This document shows positions 36,808 to 47,700 of a DNA stretch of 64,000 bases, piece by piece. The DNA is from Leucobacter viscericola. Lineage in GTDB: Bacteria > Actinomycetota > Actinomycetes > Actinomycetales > Microbacteriaceae. Within the stretch, counting starts at the first letter, position 1; the number at the start of each line of letters is the position of its first letter. A model generated the notes under the pieces. The model had not been told where the DNA came from. It saw nothing but the letters and a program-made list of their open reading frames with translations, and ran no database searches. The position numbers were made by a program, and so were the translations under genes. The stretch spans positions 1,612,001-1,676,000 of the forward strand of contig NZ_CP049863.1 in the NCBI RefSeq assembly GCF_011299575.1, given 5' to 3'.

Positions 36808-39356
36808 CGTTGCATCTCCATCGGCTTGGCTTGACTGCTGTTCGGCGTCGATTCAAGCGCCCGTTTGGAGCCGCGCCTCCCGCGCAGTTGCACCCCAAAA
36901 GAGGCGAGCGAATAGCGCATACCCAATCGCCTCCAGAAGCTCAGACCGCTTAGCCGCGAGTCAATTTCACCGTCAATAACTTGCCACAGCTGCTGCGCGG
37001 TTTCAGGAGCTATTCCTTCAGGAGCATACACTGCACGATCAACAGTCCATGAGATCCAATCACCCGAGTCGACACCCAGGGACGCCATAATCTCTCGCCT
37101 CGTACCGATCTGTGACACGCGCACCCCAGAATCGGCATAGGTGTCGAGCAGTTCGTTCCAGGCTCCGAGCGCTTGCACCTCTGCCGCCGCGGCTCCCCTG
37201 CGGTATCGGCTGCGTGCACGCTTTACGACAGGAATGAACAGCACGAGAAGAGCCAAAAGCGCCAGCGCCGCGAGGCTCAAACCCACGACTCTTAAGACCG
37301 GCCACAGGGCGCTGAGGCCCTCGGTGTTCTTATTATCGGAGTTTGTGGTGTCTGAATCACTCGTGCCAACCGGAGGGTCGCTCTCGGTCGCGTCGCGCTC
37401 TTCGGGAACCGTCGGAAACTCGGGCAATAGCTCGCCCTCTTCCAGGGTGCTCGGTGGTGTTTCCACCTGCGGTGTGACGTCGAGAGGAGCCCACACACCA
37501 TCGGCCCCACGGACCTCAACCCAGGCCGCAACGTTATCCCCCGTGCACTCGGCCTTGCACGCTGGAATCCCCGGCACACCCGCTTTATCGCCGCCCAGCC
37601 GCACACCCAACACAACCCTGGAGTCAAAACCCATTGCCCGCGCAATAAGGGCTGCGGCCGTCGCGAACTGCTCGTCATCACCGATACCGGCAACCAGCAT
37701 GCTCTCGCTCGGCCGATCTCCCGCGGCGGTTTCCTGGTCGTTGAGCTGCTTAAACACCTGCTCGATGCGGGCAATTGAGTGCCCACCCGGGCTCGTCATA
37801 AAGGAGGTGTTGTACTCGCTGGCGAGCGCACGCACCCACTCGCCTTCGCCGTCTTCATCGGAAAGAGAGTGACTGAGATAGCCGCGATCCCGCAATCGTT
37901 TGATCGCCTCGGTTAGTCCCTGGCCGTCTGAGGGCAGCTGCTGTGCGCGCAGCCAGTGATCGAGTTCTGGGGTGCTCTCTAGGTCGATGAGAGGATCAGG
38001 GTGAGCGGGATCAGCCCCGAGCTTCGCATCGGCGGAGACCGCCATATCGGCTGTATAGCTGTCGCCTGGTCGCAACCCCGCTGCCGTTGGTACCGCCACG
38101 GCCCCCTGCAGCTCACGATTCACATAAAAGCTGTCTGCGAGCGCGCCCGCCCGCTTGCCTCCAAAGGCAGGCGGTCCGGCTAGGGGCATCGCAAGGGGCA
38201 CCCAGATGCCGCTGTAACCGTCATCGATCTTTACGCTGACTCGGCTCGAGTCGGCGAGCGGTTCCCCACTCGGAAACCGCGTAAAGCGACCAGCGGTAGC
38301 GGTGTCGCCGACGGTAAAATCAACGCCGTCATAGTGATCAAGCACCGCAATCCGCAATCGTGACGGGAGCTTCCCGGAGCTCGAAACCTCAAAGATTGGG
38401 GCGGCCAACAGCGCATCCCGCTTCCACACGCGGTAGCTGGCGAGCGGGCTGGTCTGCTCGCGCACAACGATCTCAGGATCAATCGCGTCTCTCGCAACGC
38501 TGCGAGTTCCACCATCGAGCACGGGAACCAGCGCGACCCCCGCAAACAACGCAATACCCACCAGCAACGCACCAACCAGCCCGCGCGCAATCGCGTTGCG
38601 CCGCACGGACCCGGCACCGGGAAGTGGACCCGAGGGCATGTCGGCCCATGCCTCGCGCCCAAGTCTGAGCGAAGCACGGCGAGCGATCCCAGACGACCAG
38701 GCCACCCATATCGCACACACGCAGCACGCTACCAGCCACAGCGCGAGCTCACGCGGGGCCGGAATTGTGAGGGGGCCAAGTGCTGTGGGCTCACTTACGT
38801 TTGAGGAACCGAATACCGCACCAAAGAGAACAGGGAGCAGCACCGGTGCGGCGGCAAAGGGAGCCCACCGGCCGCCCTTCAGCGTGAGCGCCACGATGGC
38901 GGCAACGGAAACCAAGGTTGTAACAAATAGGGGCACGAGTACCGTTTGATACGACCCAACAGGCAGGGTGAGCGTGAGCAGTTGCTTCCATCCCAGGGCG
39001 ACAGCTGCGAGGCTATCGCCAACACCTCGCAAGATCTCCCTCGGCCCGCCGCCCAGTGCGCTTGGTACCGCGAGCGGCACGACTGAAACCAGAAACGCAA
39101 CAATCAAGGCGACGACCGTTAGGCTGCCCCACCTGAAGCGCTTTCCGGCCCACACTACACAAAACGTGATCACGCCAGAGCCACCAACAACCCACCACAG
39201 CTGATCTGTCAGATAGATGGGTTCGGCGGCGAGTCCACCGAGCACAACCGTCGCGAGACTCAGCAGGGCTGCGCCAAGGGTCAGCCCCGCTGGCACTCGT
39301 GTCGCGCGCCCACGCGAGCCGCGTCGCTGGCTCGCACGCGTTCTCGCGGCGCTCAT
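36804..39356 (-). CDS. Transglutaminase-like (TgpA-type) membrane protein, catalytically degenerate
   Basis: The 850-residue protein has an N-terminal block of about six transmembrane segments (about 25-275), an extracellular region with a transglutaminase-core-like domain (about 550-630), a linker, one more transmembrane segment near 690 and a cytoplasmic tail. In active enzymes the core reads C-x-x-F-A, then H-A-W, then D. Here these positions are Asp561 (GDDEQFA), Ala610 (VAAWVEV) and Asp626 (LDVTP), so the Cys and His are missing. It cannot use the usual chemistry and may bind peptides or peptidoglycan. It is coupled by a 4-bp overlap to DUF58 and corresponds to tgm of the bifidobacterial cluster. 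Confidence 0.85.
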   Translation of the reverse strand: MSAARTRASQRRGSRGRATRVPAGLTLGAALLSLATVVLGGLAAEPIYLTDQLWWVVGGSGVITFCVVWAGKRFRWGSLTVVALIVAFLVSVVPLAVPSALGGGPREILRGVGDSLAAVALGWKQLLTLTLPVGSYQTVLVPLFVTTLVSVAAIVALTLKGGRWAPFAAAPVLLPVLFGAVFGSSNVSEPTALGPLTIPAPRELALWLVACCVCAIWVAWSSGIARRASLRLGREAWADMPSGPLPGAGSVRRNAIARGLVGALLVGIALFAGVALVPVLDGGTRSVARDAIDPEIVVREQTSPLASYRVWKRDALLAAPIFEVSSSGKLPSRLRIAVLDHYDGVDFTVGDTATAGRFTRFPSGEPLADSSRVSVKIDDGYSGIWVPLAMPLAGPPAFGGKRAGALADSFYVNRELQGAVAVPTAAGLRPGDSYTADMAVSADAKLGADPAHPDPLIDLESTPELDHWLRAQQLPSDGQGLTEAIKRLRDRGYLSHSLSDEDGEGEWVRALASEYNTSFMTSPGGHSIARIEQVFKQLNDQETAAGDRPSESMLVAGIGDDEQFATAAALIARAMGFDSRVVLGVRLGGDKAGVPGIPACKAECTGDNVAAWVEVRGADGVWAPLDVTPQVETPPSTLEEGELLPEFPTVPEERDATESDPPVGTSDSDTTNSDNKNTEGLSALWPVLRVVGLSLAALALLALLVLFIPVVKRARSRYRRGAAAAEVQALGAWNELLDTYADSGVRVSQIGTRREIMASLGVDSGDWISWTVDRAVYAPEGIAPETAQQLWQVIDGEIDSRLSGLSFWRRLGMRYSLASFGVQLRGRRGSKRALESTPNSSQAKPMEMQR

Positions 39357-40717
39357 GCAGACACCCCTCGCAGCATGAGCTGGGGCAGATCACCCAGCGC
39401 ACCAACGGTGAACAGTGTGCACACGTCAAGCAGACGCGACGCGGGATCAGCGAGCACCTCGCAACGAATCGCCAGCACAGTTACGTCTTCGGGGAAGGAG
39501 GCGGCAGCTCTGCGCAGCCTCGTAGGATCGGGGATCGAACCGGTCACGATCACCACGATAGACAGCGGGCGTCGTGACTCAGCGAGCCCCCTCGCCAGCC
39601 GCTCAATTGGCAGCGCTTCTTCTGCAACCTCAAGCTCTGCCCAGGCATCGAGCAGTTGTGAGAGTGTCTGCGATGGCAGCTCTTCGAGACCATCGATGCT
39701 CGGCCGAAGCCGACCCGGCGACCACTGGGAAGCCACAAAACTCTCGCGTGCCTCACGCACCGCCTGCATCGACACCGATGCTGCAACGCTCACCCCCAGT
39801 TCAAACTCTTCGTCGCTCGCGTATTCGGTTCGATTTGCATCGAACAGGATCGCCGACCGCGCCGTCTGCGATTCCTCGTATTGGCGCACCATAAGCGTGC
39901 CGGTCTTTGCCGTTGATTTCCAGTGCACGTGGCGCATTGCATCGCCTTGCACGTATTCACGCACCGCGTGAAACGAGAGATCTGAGTCGGTCAGACGCCT
40001 ACTGGCCGCTCCGTCAAGATCCCGAACAAGCCCCGCAGTACCAGGAGGCAGAAATACCGTGCGCGGGTGCACGTGAATGAGGTGGCGATCTCGCCACGTA
40101 AGTTTGCGCTGCATTAAGCCGAGGGGATCCCGCCGCGACAGCGTCATCGGGCCAACCTCGATCACTCCACGCGCGGTTGCTGCGACCGCGGCGGGAACAA
40201 CCACGCTGCCTTGCGGGCTAATGAAGGGGATCGGAATCCTCCGCAGTGCCTCTCCCACGGGCATCTCCGCGGTCGCAGGAAGCGCGGGGCGAGCACTCGA
40301 GTTCTCTACCTCGATCGACAGGTTGACCGCACCACCCGCGACGACACGCATGCGATCCACCACGATTCTGATGAGGTACGCACGGCTGCCGAGCAAAAAT
40401 GGGAGCCCGACGAGCAGCAGAACCGCACCCACGATTGCAACGAACCAGGCCTCAACCCAGTTCAGGGTCGCTCCGAGAATCGCAGCTGTCGCCGTGGCAA
40501 AGATGACGAACCAGCCCGTGGGCGTGATCGTTCGTGTGACGCGTCGCCACAGTCGCGATAGCTGTCGCCGGTTTCGTCGCCACCAGCGTTTCAGGCGCCG
40601 CTTACCCGACCCAGCCTTGGCAACGCCTCGGCCGGTATCTTGCAGTTGGGTCGTGCCGAAGGTACGACTGCGTGTGCCAGTGCGTGAGAGCGGCGCACGC
40701 GACGTGTCTTTGTTCAC
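39353..40717 (-). CDS. DUF58-domain membrane protein
   Basis: The 454-residue product has two N-terminal transmembrane helices (about 48-90) and a DUF58 region recognised by SRRLTDSDLSFHAVREYVQGD followed by MRHVHWKSTAKTGTLMVRQYE, with a von Willebrand A-like domain after it (ILFDANRTEY). DUF58 proteins work with MoxR AAA ATPases in envelope or complex-assembly tasks that remain poorly defined. GTGA couples its start to the moxR stop, and ATGA couples its stop to the transglutaminase-like gene. Confidence 0.9.
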   Translation of the reverse strand: MNKDTSRAPLSRTGTRSRTFGTTQLQDTGRGVAKAGSGKRRLKRWWRRNRRQLSRLWRRVTRTITPTGWFVIFATATAAILGATLNWVEAWFVAIVGAVLLLVGLPFLLGSRAYLIRIVVDRMRVVAGGAVNLSIEVENSSARPALPATAEMPVGEALRRIPIPFISPQGSVVVPAAVAATARGVIEVGPMTLSRRDPLGLMQRKLTWRDRHLIHVHPRTVFLPPGTAGLVRDLDGAASRRLTDSDLSFHAVREYVQGDAMRHVHWKSTAKTGTLMVRQYEESQTARSAILFDANRTEYASDEEFELGVSVAASVSMQAVREARESFVASQWSPGRLRPSIDGLEELPSQTLSQLLDAWAELEVAEEALPIERLARGLAESRRPLSIVVIVTGSIPDPTRLRRAAASFPEDVTVLAIRCEVLADPASRLLDVCTLFTVGALGDLPQLMLRGVSA

Positions 40718-41733
40718 GCGACGCCGTTCTCCTGCGGTGGAGTGATGTCGAGCAGGATCTGGCCGATGATCTGCTGAGCGGTAACACCGTCAAACTCGGC
40801 CTCGGGCTCCAGCACGAGACGGTGGGCGAGCACGGGCATCGCGAGATCCCGAATATCGTCTGGAGTGACATAGTGGCGCCCGTTTGCCAGCGCCCAGGCA
40901 GAGGCGAGGCGCACAAGCGCGAGGGTGCCGCGGACGCTCGCGCCCAGGCGCACTTCGCCCGCACGACGCGTGGCTTCGATGAGCCGCACAGCGTAGTCGG
41001 CGACGAGTGGGCTCACGTGCACCTTACGAACAAAGTCCTGCGCCTGCGTAATAGTGTTTGTTGTGACGACCGGCTTGAGGGGGGCGTTGCCAGAGCGATC
41101 ACCCTGCAGAATGCGCACCATGGCGGCCTCATCGGGGTAGCCGATTGAGGTCTTGATCATGAAACGATCGAGCTGAGCCTCGGGCAGACGGTAAGTGCCT
41201 GCCTGCTCGACCGGGTTTTGGGTCGCGATCACGAGGAACGGACTGCCGACATCGTGTGTTTTGCCATCGATCGTGACGTGACCCTCCTCCATTACCTCAA
41301 GCAGCGCCGACTGAGTCTTTGGGCTCGCGCGGTTGATCTCGTCGGCGAGCACGATGTTCGCGAAGATGGGGCCTGCGTGAAACTCGAACACACCAGCTCG
41401 CTGATCGAACACTGAGACCCCGGTGACGTCACCCGGCAAGAGATCAGGTGTGAACTGAATACGAGACGACGTGCCCTGCACGACCTGACCCAGCGCGCGG
41501 GCCAAAGCGGTCTTGCCCGTTCCGGGAACATCCTCGAGCAACACGTGACCGCCAGCGAGCACACTCGCCAACACCAGCTCGATGACACGACGCTTGCCGT
41601 GAATCGTCTGTTCGATCGCGCCAGCGCACGCGCGGAACACCTGAGCCACCCACTGGGTTTGGTCGGCGGATAGCGCCTCTTGATGCCCGGGGGCAACGGC
41701 AGCCTGGGTTGCGGCAGGTGCTTGAAGGTTCAT
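40714..41733 (-). CDS. MoxR-family AAA+ ATPase
   Basis: The 339-residue AAA_3 ATPase has Walker A EDVPGTGKTALAR, Walker B IVLADEINRASPKTQSALLEVMEE, a sensor region IATQNPVEQ and a C-terminal lid domain. MoxR proteins are thought to act as chaperones for vWA-containing partners such as the adjacent DUF58 protein. AGAGGAA precedes the ATG. It lies 63 bp downstream of the giant Ig/FN3 gene in the same direction. Confidence 0.93.
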   Translation of the reverse strand: MNLQAPAATQAAVAPGHQEALSADQTQWVAQVFRACAGAIEQTIHGKRRVIELVLASVLAGGHVLLEDVPGTGKTALARALGQVVQGTSSRIQFTPDLLPGDVTGVSVFDQRAGVFEFHAGPIFANIVLADEINRASPKTQSALLEVMEEGHVTIDGKTHDVGSPFLVIATQNPVEQAGTYRLPEAQLDRFMIKTSIGYPDEAAMVRILQGDRSGNAPLKPVVTTNTITQAQDFVRKVHVSPLVADYAVRLIEATRRAGEVRLGASVRGTLALVRLASAWALANGRHYVTPDDIRDLAMPVLAHRLVLEPEAEFDGVTAQQIIGQILLDITPPQENGVA

Positions 41734-41796
41734 GCGTTCCTCTGTGTGTGAGTTGATGGGGTATTGGTCCAGACAATCACGTCGGAACCCCCTTGC

Positions 41797-44700
41797 TTAG
41801 GGTGTGTAGCAAACATTGAGAGTCACCGAAGCGAGCGATTTAAAAGGGGAGGTTGGATCTTGCCAGCTCACCTCGAGCGGGATCGTGCTTCCATCTGGCG
41901 TACCCTTCGTGACTTTGGCATATGGAGCGGCCGCAGCTGAGATGTTTAACAGGCCCCTCAGCGCTTCGGGCGTTGCCGGCGGTCGCGCCTCGGAGTAACA
42001 AACGGCAGGAGAGTTGGGAACACTAATGCGCACCGCAGTTGGAGTTTCAGCAGGCTCAACGGCCACCCAGTTCGAACAGGTTCCCACGTCGAGCGGGTCG
42101 ATACACTGACGGACCTTTATGTTCTGCTCCAAAACTTCGGGATCAAGTTCAAAGCTCGTCGGTCCGCGACCATTGATCTGATACTGAATTTCCGTTGCTC
42201 CGTCAGTCTTGGTGAGGTCTGGAGCTACGGCATCGTAGTTTGCTGTTGTTTTGCCAGGGTCTTGAGTGGATGCCTCTGAACTCACGGCGTAATGAAGGTC
42301 GCCGCTCGGTGCTGGCATCGCGTCCCCAAGCCGCACTGGGCTGCTTGTCATGGAGGAGACCCCGAATGCACTACTCGCGCACACCTTGGCCCAGTACTCC
42401 CGGCGCGCACTCAAACCGGTGTATGCGGGCCCACCGCCGCGGGAGGCCGAGCAGGCAGGTTCGTTTCCGCCGGTTCGCGCAATTCCATAGCTGTAGGTCA
42501 CTTTTTCGGTGAGGTGAGCACCAGATTCCGGTGTGAAACTTATTTTGGCGGATGTCGCAGAGTCGCTGGTTAAGGCTACAGAGTCCAATCTCGGTGCGCC
42601 GATGACGGTCACCTCAACCGGTGTCGCAGTGCCCGATGCCGATGCGCCACCGATCTTCGGAATTTCTATGTTTGTGTTGGGGGTTACGCTCAAAGTCATG
42701 GGTCCTGCGCTGAGATCCGAGATGTCAGTCTTACCGCTTGACCCATCAATGACCACCGCCTCGTCTCGACCCGGAACGCCAATAGATATCGATCCCGTGT
42801 CACTTGAACCTGTCACGGTCACCCGCACACCGCCGAGATCTGAGCGGGTATTGCCAGGATTCTCAAGCGGGGTCGCAACTGCCTTGGTAATTTCTGGAGT
42901 CTTATAGGCCCACGCGGTTACAATGCTCGAGGGCGCTGATCCGCCAATCCCATTGTGCGCAGTAGCGCTAAATTCATGCTTTTCGCCGTTCTTAAGCCCC
43001 GTCACTACGCACGTATACGACGAGCCCGCCGCTTCCTGCGTGCAGTTCGTGTTTCCGACGCCTCTTGCCGAAACTGACGCGCCGGTGACCTCAGGGTGTG
43101 CCTGTCCGCCAAGCACAACCGAAAGTGTCACGCTGGTGGCATCGAATGCAGTCTGCGTAATGCTCGTCGGTGCTTCTGGAACCCCCGCGGCGTCAAACTC
43201 GATCGACCCGGTACCCTTACGTCCCTGGCTGTCGAGCACAGTGAACCCTACGGTGCAGGTGCCCCCGACGATCCGATCAGCTGCCCAGGCAACCGACACA
43301 CCAGCGTCGCCAACTCTGGAGAAGCTGCCGACCTGGCAGGATCCCGCGCTAATCGAATCCAACTTCAATCCGCCGCCGCTCTTGCCTGCAAATGGATCGT
43401 GTTCGTTCGGAAGCCCGATGAGGGTTGTGCCGCATTCGGCACCAACACGGCATCTGAGTTGCACTGATCCACCCTTCGGCAGATCGCGTGGCGCCTCCCC
43501 AACACGGAGAGTCAGCGTCGCACGAGATTCACCGGCACCGGTCGCCGCGATTGACACAAACTCTTGGCTTCCGGTGCGAGCGTCGGCGCGCGCAGTGACC
43601 TTAACTGCAGCACCATTCTCCGTCACTTCAAATAGGGTGCCGGTTCCGGTGCGGCTAAAGCGCAGCTTCGATACATCTCCGTCGCGGCCGCCGGGCCACG
43701 ACACCATGTCAGTCAGCTGGATCGTTTCCGTTGCGCCCGGCATGATGGTGCGGGTCAGAGGGTTGAGCTGGACCTCGGGTATACGCGGCGCAATATTGAT
43801 CGGAACGGGAAGGTTAGTCCAAGTCTTCTGGCCGACGAGTCGCACCGCGATCAGACAGGTGTCGTTCCAAGGCGCCTCTTTACCCGCGGTGTACCGCACG
43901 GTGTTATTTGAGACCGCTGAGCAGCTCGCTTGACCGCGACTCACGTCGAAGGCCGTCTGACGGAGCTCTGCGCGATCCGCAGTCCCGAGATCCACGAGGT
44001 CTTGCAGCTTCACCTCGACCGACTTATCTTCGTCAACGCTTACCGGTTTCATTCCGGCTTTGAGAGTGAGACGCAGTTCATCGAGGGGCGGCACCATCAA
44101 GAATCCGTAGCTCGACACTTCTGCACCGGTGATGTCTTTGCCTGTGACCTTAAACACCACAAGATCACCGTCGGGATTGTATTGCCCGCTGATCTTGCTA
44201 CCCGAGACGCGGTAATCTTTCGCGTTACTCCCCCAGAGCGAGAGCTTCAGCGTGGAAGGATCTCCTGTTGTCCAGCGCACCTTATCGGTGATGACATCAA
44301 CGCCACCGCCAGAGAGCGCGGCGCGATCTCGAACGTTCAACACGGTGTCGTCGACCGTCGGCGCCTGGGCTCCAACACGTTCAGAGGTCTGCACGACGAT
44401 CAGACCTTCGGCCGTGCTCGAGCTCGCCGATGACTTGACGATGTAGCGATACGAGACGATGCCGATGTTTTTATCGGAGCTGACCGAAACGCGCCCCTTC
44501 TTCATCTGCGAAAGATCCACGCGCCCCATGAGTTTTTTGTACTCGGAGCTCTGTTTGCCGCCGGGAACGTTTGGCTCAACCGACACGATGCTCAGCTTGC
44601 CGTGGGCGGGGTCAATGTCGTTATCGAGCGGGCGGATAACTGCGGGTTCGGTGCTGCCCGGCACCATCCTCACATAGTCAGTGGCGGCAATCGGCGCGCT

Positions 44701-47700
44701 GTTTTCTTGTTTTGCGCCCATCACAATGATGCGCAATTTGCCCTTTGCCGTGGCCCCAAAGTCGTCGCGAACAGTGTAATCAACTATTTGCTGACTCTGC
44801 TTGGCTGTGCTTGAGGCGGTAATTGAGATTCTCGAGTTAACCGTGGCCAGGCTCGCTGTGATTTGCGGATCATCGGGCGACGCAACGTCGACGAGACGAA
44901 CTCGATCACCGTCGGGGTCGACTCCCGAGAGTGGCACACGAACCTCGGTTTGCTCGCCGGGGGCAACCCTGGCGGTAATCGCCCGAGGTTGCGGGTCTCG
45001 GTTCGATCCCTTGGGAAGCACCGTCACAAAAACTGAGCCGACATCACTCTTTTCGGGAGAGCTGGCGCCATAGGTCGTGTAGCTGAGACGGTAGGTGCCC
45101 GGTTTGCTTGGCGCAAGGTAGCGGAGCACGTTGCCGGAGGCGAATGCCAGTTCACCCTTCGCGCCGGAACCGGTCACTGATGGATGCAGCAGCAATCGAT
45201 CGCCCGGTGGCGCGATGTCGTTATCGAGTACCCGAATGTCAGAGATGGATCCGGCGCGCACCGTCGCGTTGTCAGCGACCGCGATGGCGCCGGAGTCTCC
45301 CGACTCCGGTACTTGGAACACGGTCAACCTGCCCTGAGTCTGCGCGGCGCCCTCCGTAACAGTCAGATCAACCGCTCCGATACGACCGGGGCCACCATCT
45401 TGAGTGCTACCGGCGACTCGCACCTTGGAGTGCTCGACCACATCGGCACGAAGCTCTCCGTCGACAACGTCGGCCGCGCTCACGGCAAGCGCTCGTCCAT
45501 TCGCTCCCGGCACGGCATTGAGAATCTCGACTGTTGAATCAGCGAGCGGACGAACAAACGCACGCAGCGGTGGAAGCGCGAGCGGAGCCCCGGCAGGGGT
45601 TGCTGTCACACGAATGACCCCGGTGACTTCACCACCCGTCATGGTGTCACGAATATTAAGCGCCAGTGTTGTGCTGCCGGGTTCGCTCGCGTTGACCTCC
45701 ACGGTTCCCGAAGCGAGTTGCGGAGTGACGGCCAGTTTGTCGCTGCCACCCTGCACCGTGGCGTTGGTGAGCGTGTACGAGCCAGATCCTCCCGCGACCT
45801 TCAACAGCGGCTGGAGCACCGTCTGCTCACCAACCTGCACGGTTGCGGCGGTATCAGTAAACTCTGCCGGAGCATCCGGCTGCACAGACAGCTGCAGGAC
45901 TCGCTGCTTCGACTGGCCTCGATCATCAGTGACCGTGACCCGGAGTATCACCTCGGCTGCGCCAGCGTTCGGGTCGGTGTGCCGGACGGCCAACCTGCCG
46001 TCGTCGGTAACGATTGCCCGGACGGGATCCTGCGGGTTGACTACCTCTGCTCCCGACAGCATCATGACGTCACCCTCGGGGTCGACCCACCCCTCAAGAA
46101 TCGGGTAGACCAGGGTCCCTCCGGGCGCGATAGGAGGCACCCGCCACTCGCGCTGGCAGCCTTCAACCGGGCACCATTCGGGAGCAGTGTTGACCTCATC
46201 GGGCATGACCGTGAGGGTAACCGTCGCGGTATTCGACGAGAGCCCGCCGTCCGTGATGTGATAGGTAAACGTTGCCGAGCCGGAAGCGCCGGGCGCCGTC
46301 TGCACGGTGAGTGATTGCCCGTCCGGCATCAGCTGCAGGGTGCCAAACTCCGCGGGTAGCGGTGACTCGCTAAGCGATTCAGGAACGATCGTGAGCACGT
46401 CTCGTTTGTTCGGATCAAAGTCATTGAGCAGCACCGGCAGCGGTGCTGGTTGTCCCGCGCGCACGCCAAACGCATCGTCGACGGCTGTCGGCGGAACCTG
46501 CTCGGTCACCTCGTCAACAACGACGGTGCCCTCGTTCTGCTTGGGTGGGTCTGAAATGTTCCACTGTGAAAGCGGGATCAGCTTGCCCTCGGGCAGAGTC
46601 CACAACATTCCCCTGCGTGTCTCGCTGAGAACCACACGTTCTCCGTTGGAGCGGAAGACAGGATCGAGGTCCCCTGGATCACGCACTGAATCGTCAAACT
46701 GCAACGGTTTTGTGTCACCGTCAGCCCAGAGCTGACCGCTGCTCTGCCCCAGCCAGGCCGCGTACATCTTGCCGCCGACCTCAAACGGCTGTGCCGGAGT
46801 TCCCGTGGCCTCAGCCACACGCTTGGAGCTACCGTTCTTCGAGACCTGCCACAGACCACCGGTGTCCGCAACAACCGCGGGCTCCCCCGACGAGTCACTG
46901 CTCGCCTGCAACCTAGCGGTGCCCTCAAGCTTCAGCTTGGCCTCACCCGCGCCTCGGCGCCACAAAAGTCCCTGCTCTTCGTCGAGCAGCACCCAGTCGT
47001 CTCCGACGAGCGTGAGTTGGGGGTCTTTGACTCCCTTCGCAGACTCGGGGAGTGCGTCGGTGTCTCCCTTCGCCTCGCCGCTCGCTGCGTCAAAGCGGCG
47101 CACGGCGTTCTCGGCAGATGAGTACAGTGCGACCTCACCCGCTGCCGAGACCGCGATTGCATCGGCCTGGTAGTCCTGTTTGTCGGACTTTTTAGTCGTG
47201 GATTTTTCAGCTTTGCCCTCGGAAAGGGGTGTGATGGCTCTCAGCGAAGAGAGCCGAGTGCTGAGGTCTTCGGCGGCGAGCTTGGCACCGGCAGCATCTG
47301 CGGCATCGGATCCTGCGCTGTCAGACCCGTCCGTAAGCTCACCTACGTACGCCACTCCCGACTCCGTCAAAACACCAACAAAACGGCCCGAACCAACAAG
47401 CTTTCGTGTGCCATCTGGCATACGAACGGCTGCGGCACCCTCGCGCTCAGCTGAAGGGTTCGAATCGGTCGCGGCGTTTGCCGTATCAGTCGAGTTCGCG
47501 ACGGTCTGCGCGCTGCCGCCCGACGAGCTCTCGCCACTCGCCTTTGCTTCATCACCAAAGTCGGTCGGGTTCGATGCGTCAATGGGCCAGGCCCGGCCAT
47601 TGCCGTTCGAGAACACCACGCCACGCCCACCCGATTGCAGCAGGCCGCTCGGCTCAGCCACCTTACGCACAATGTCGAGCTCACCTGTGTCGGTGTTCAC

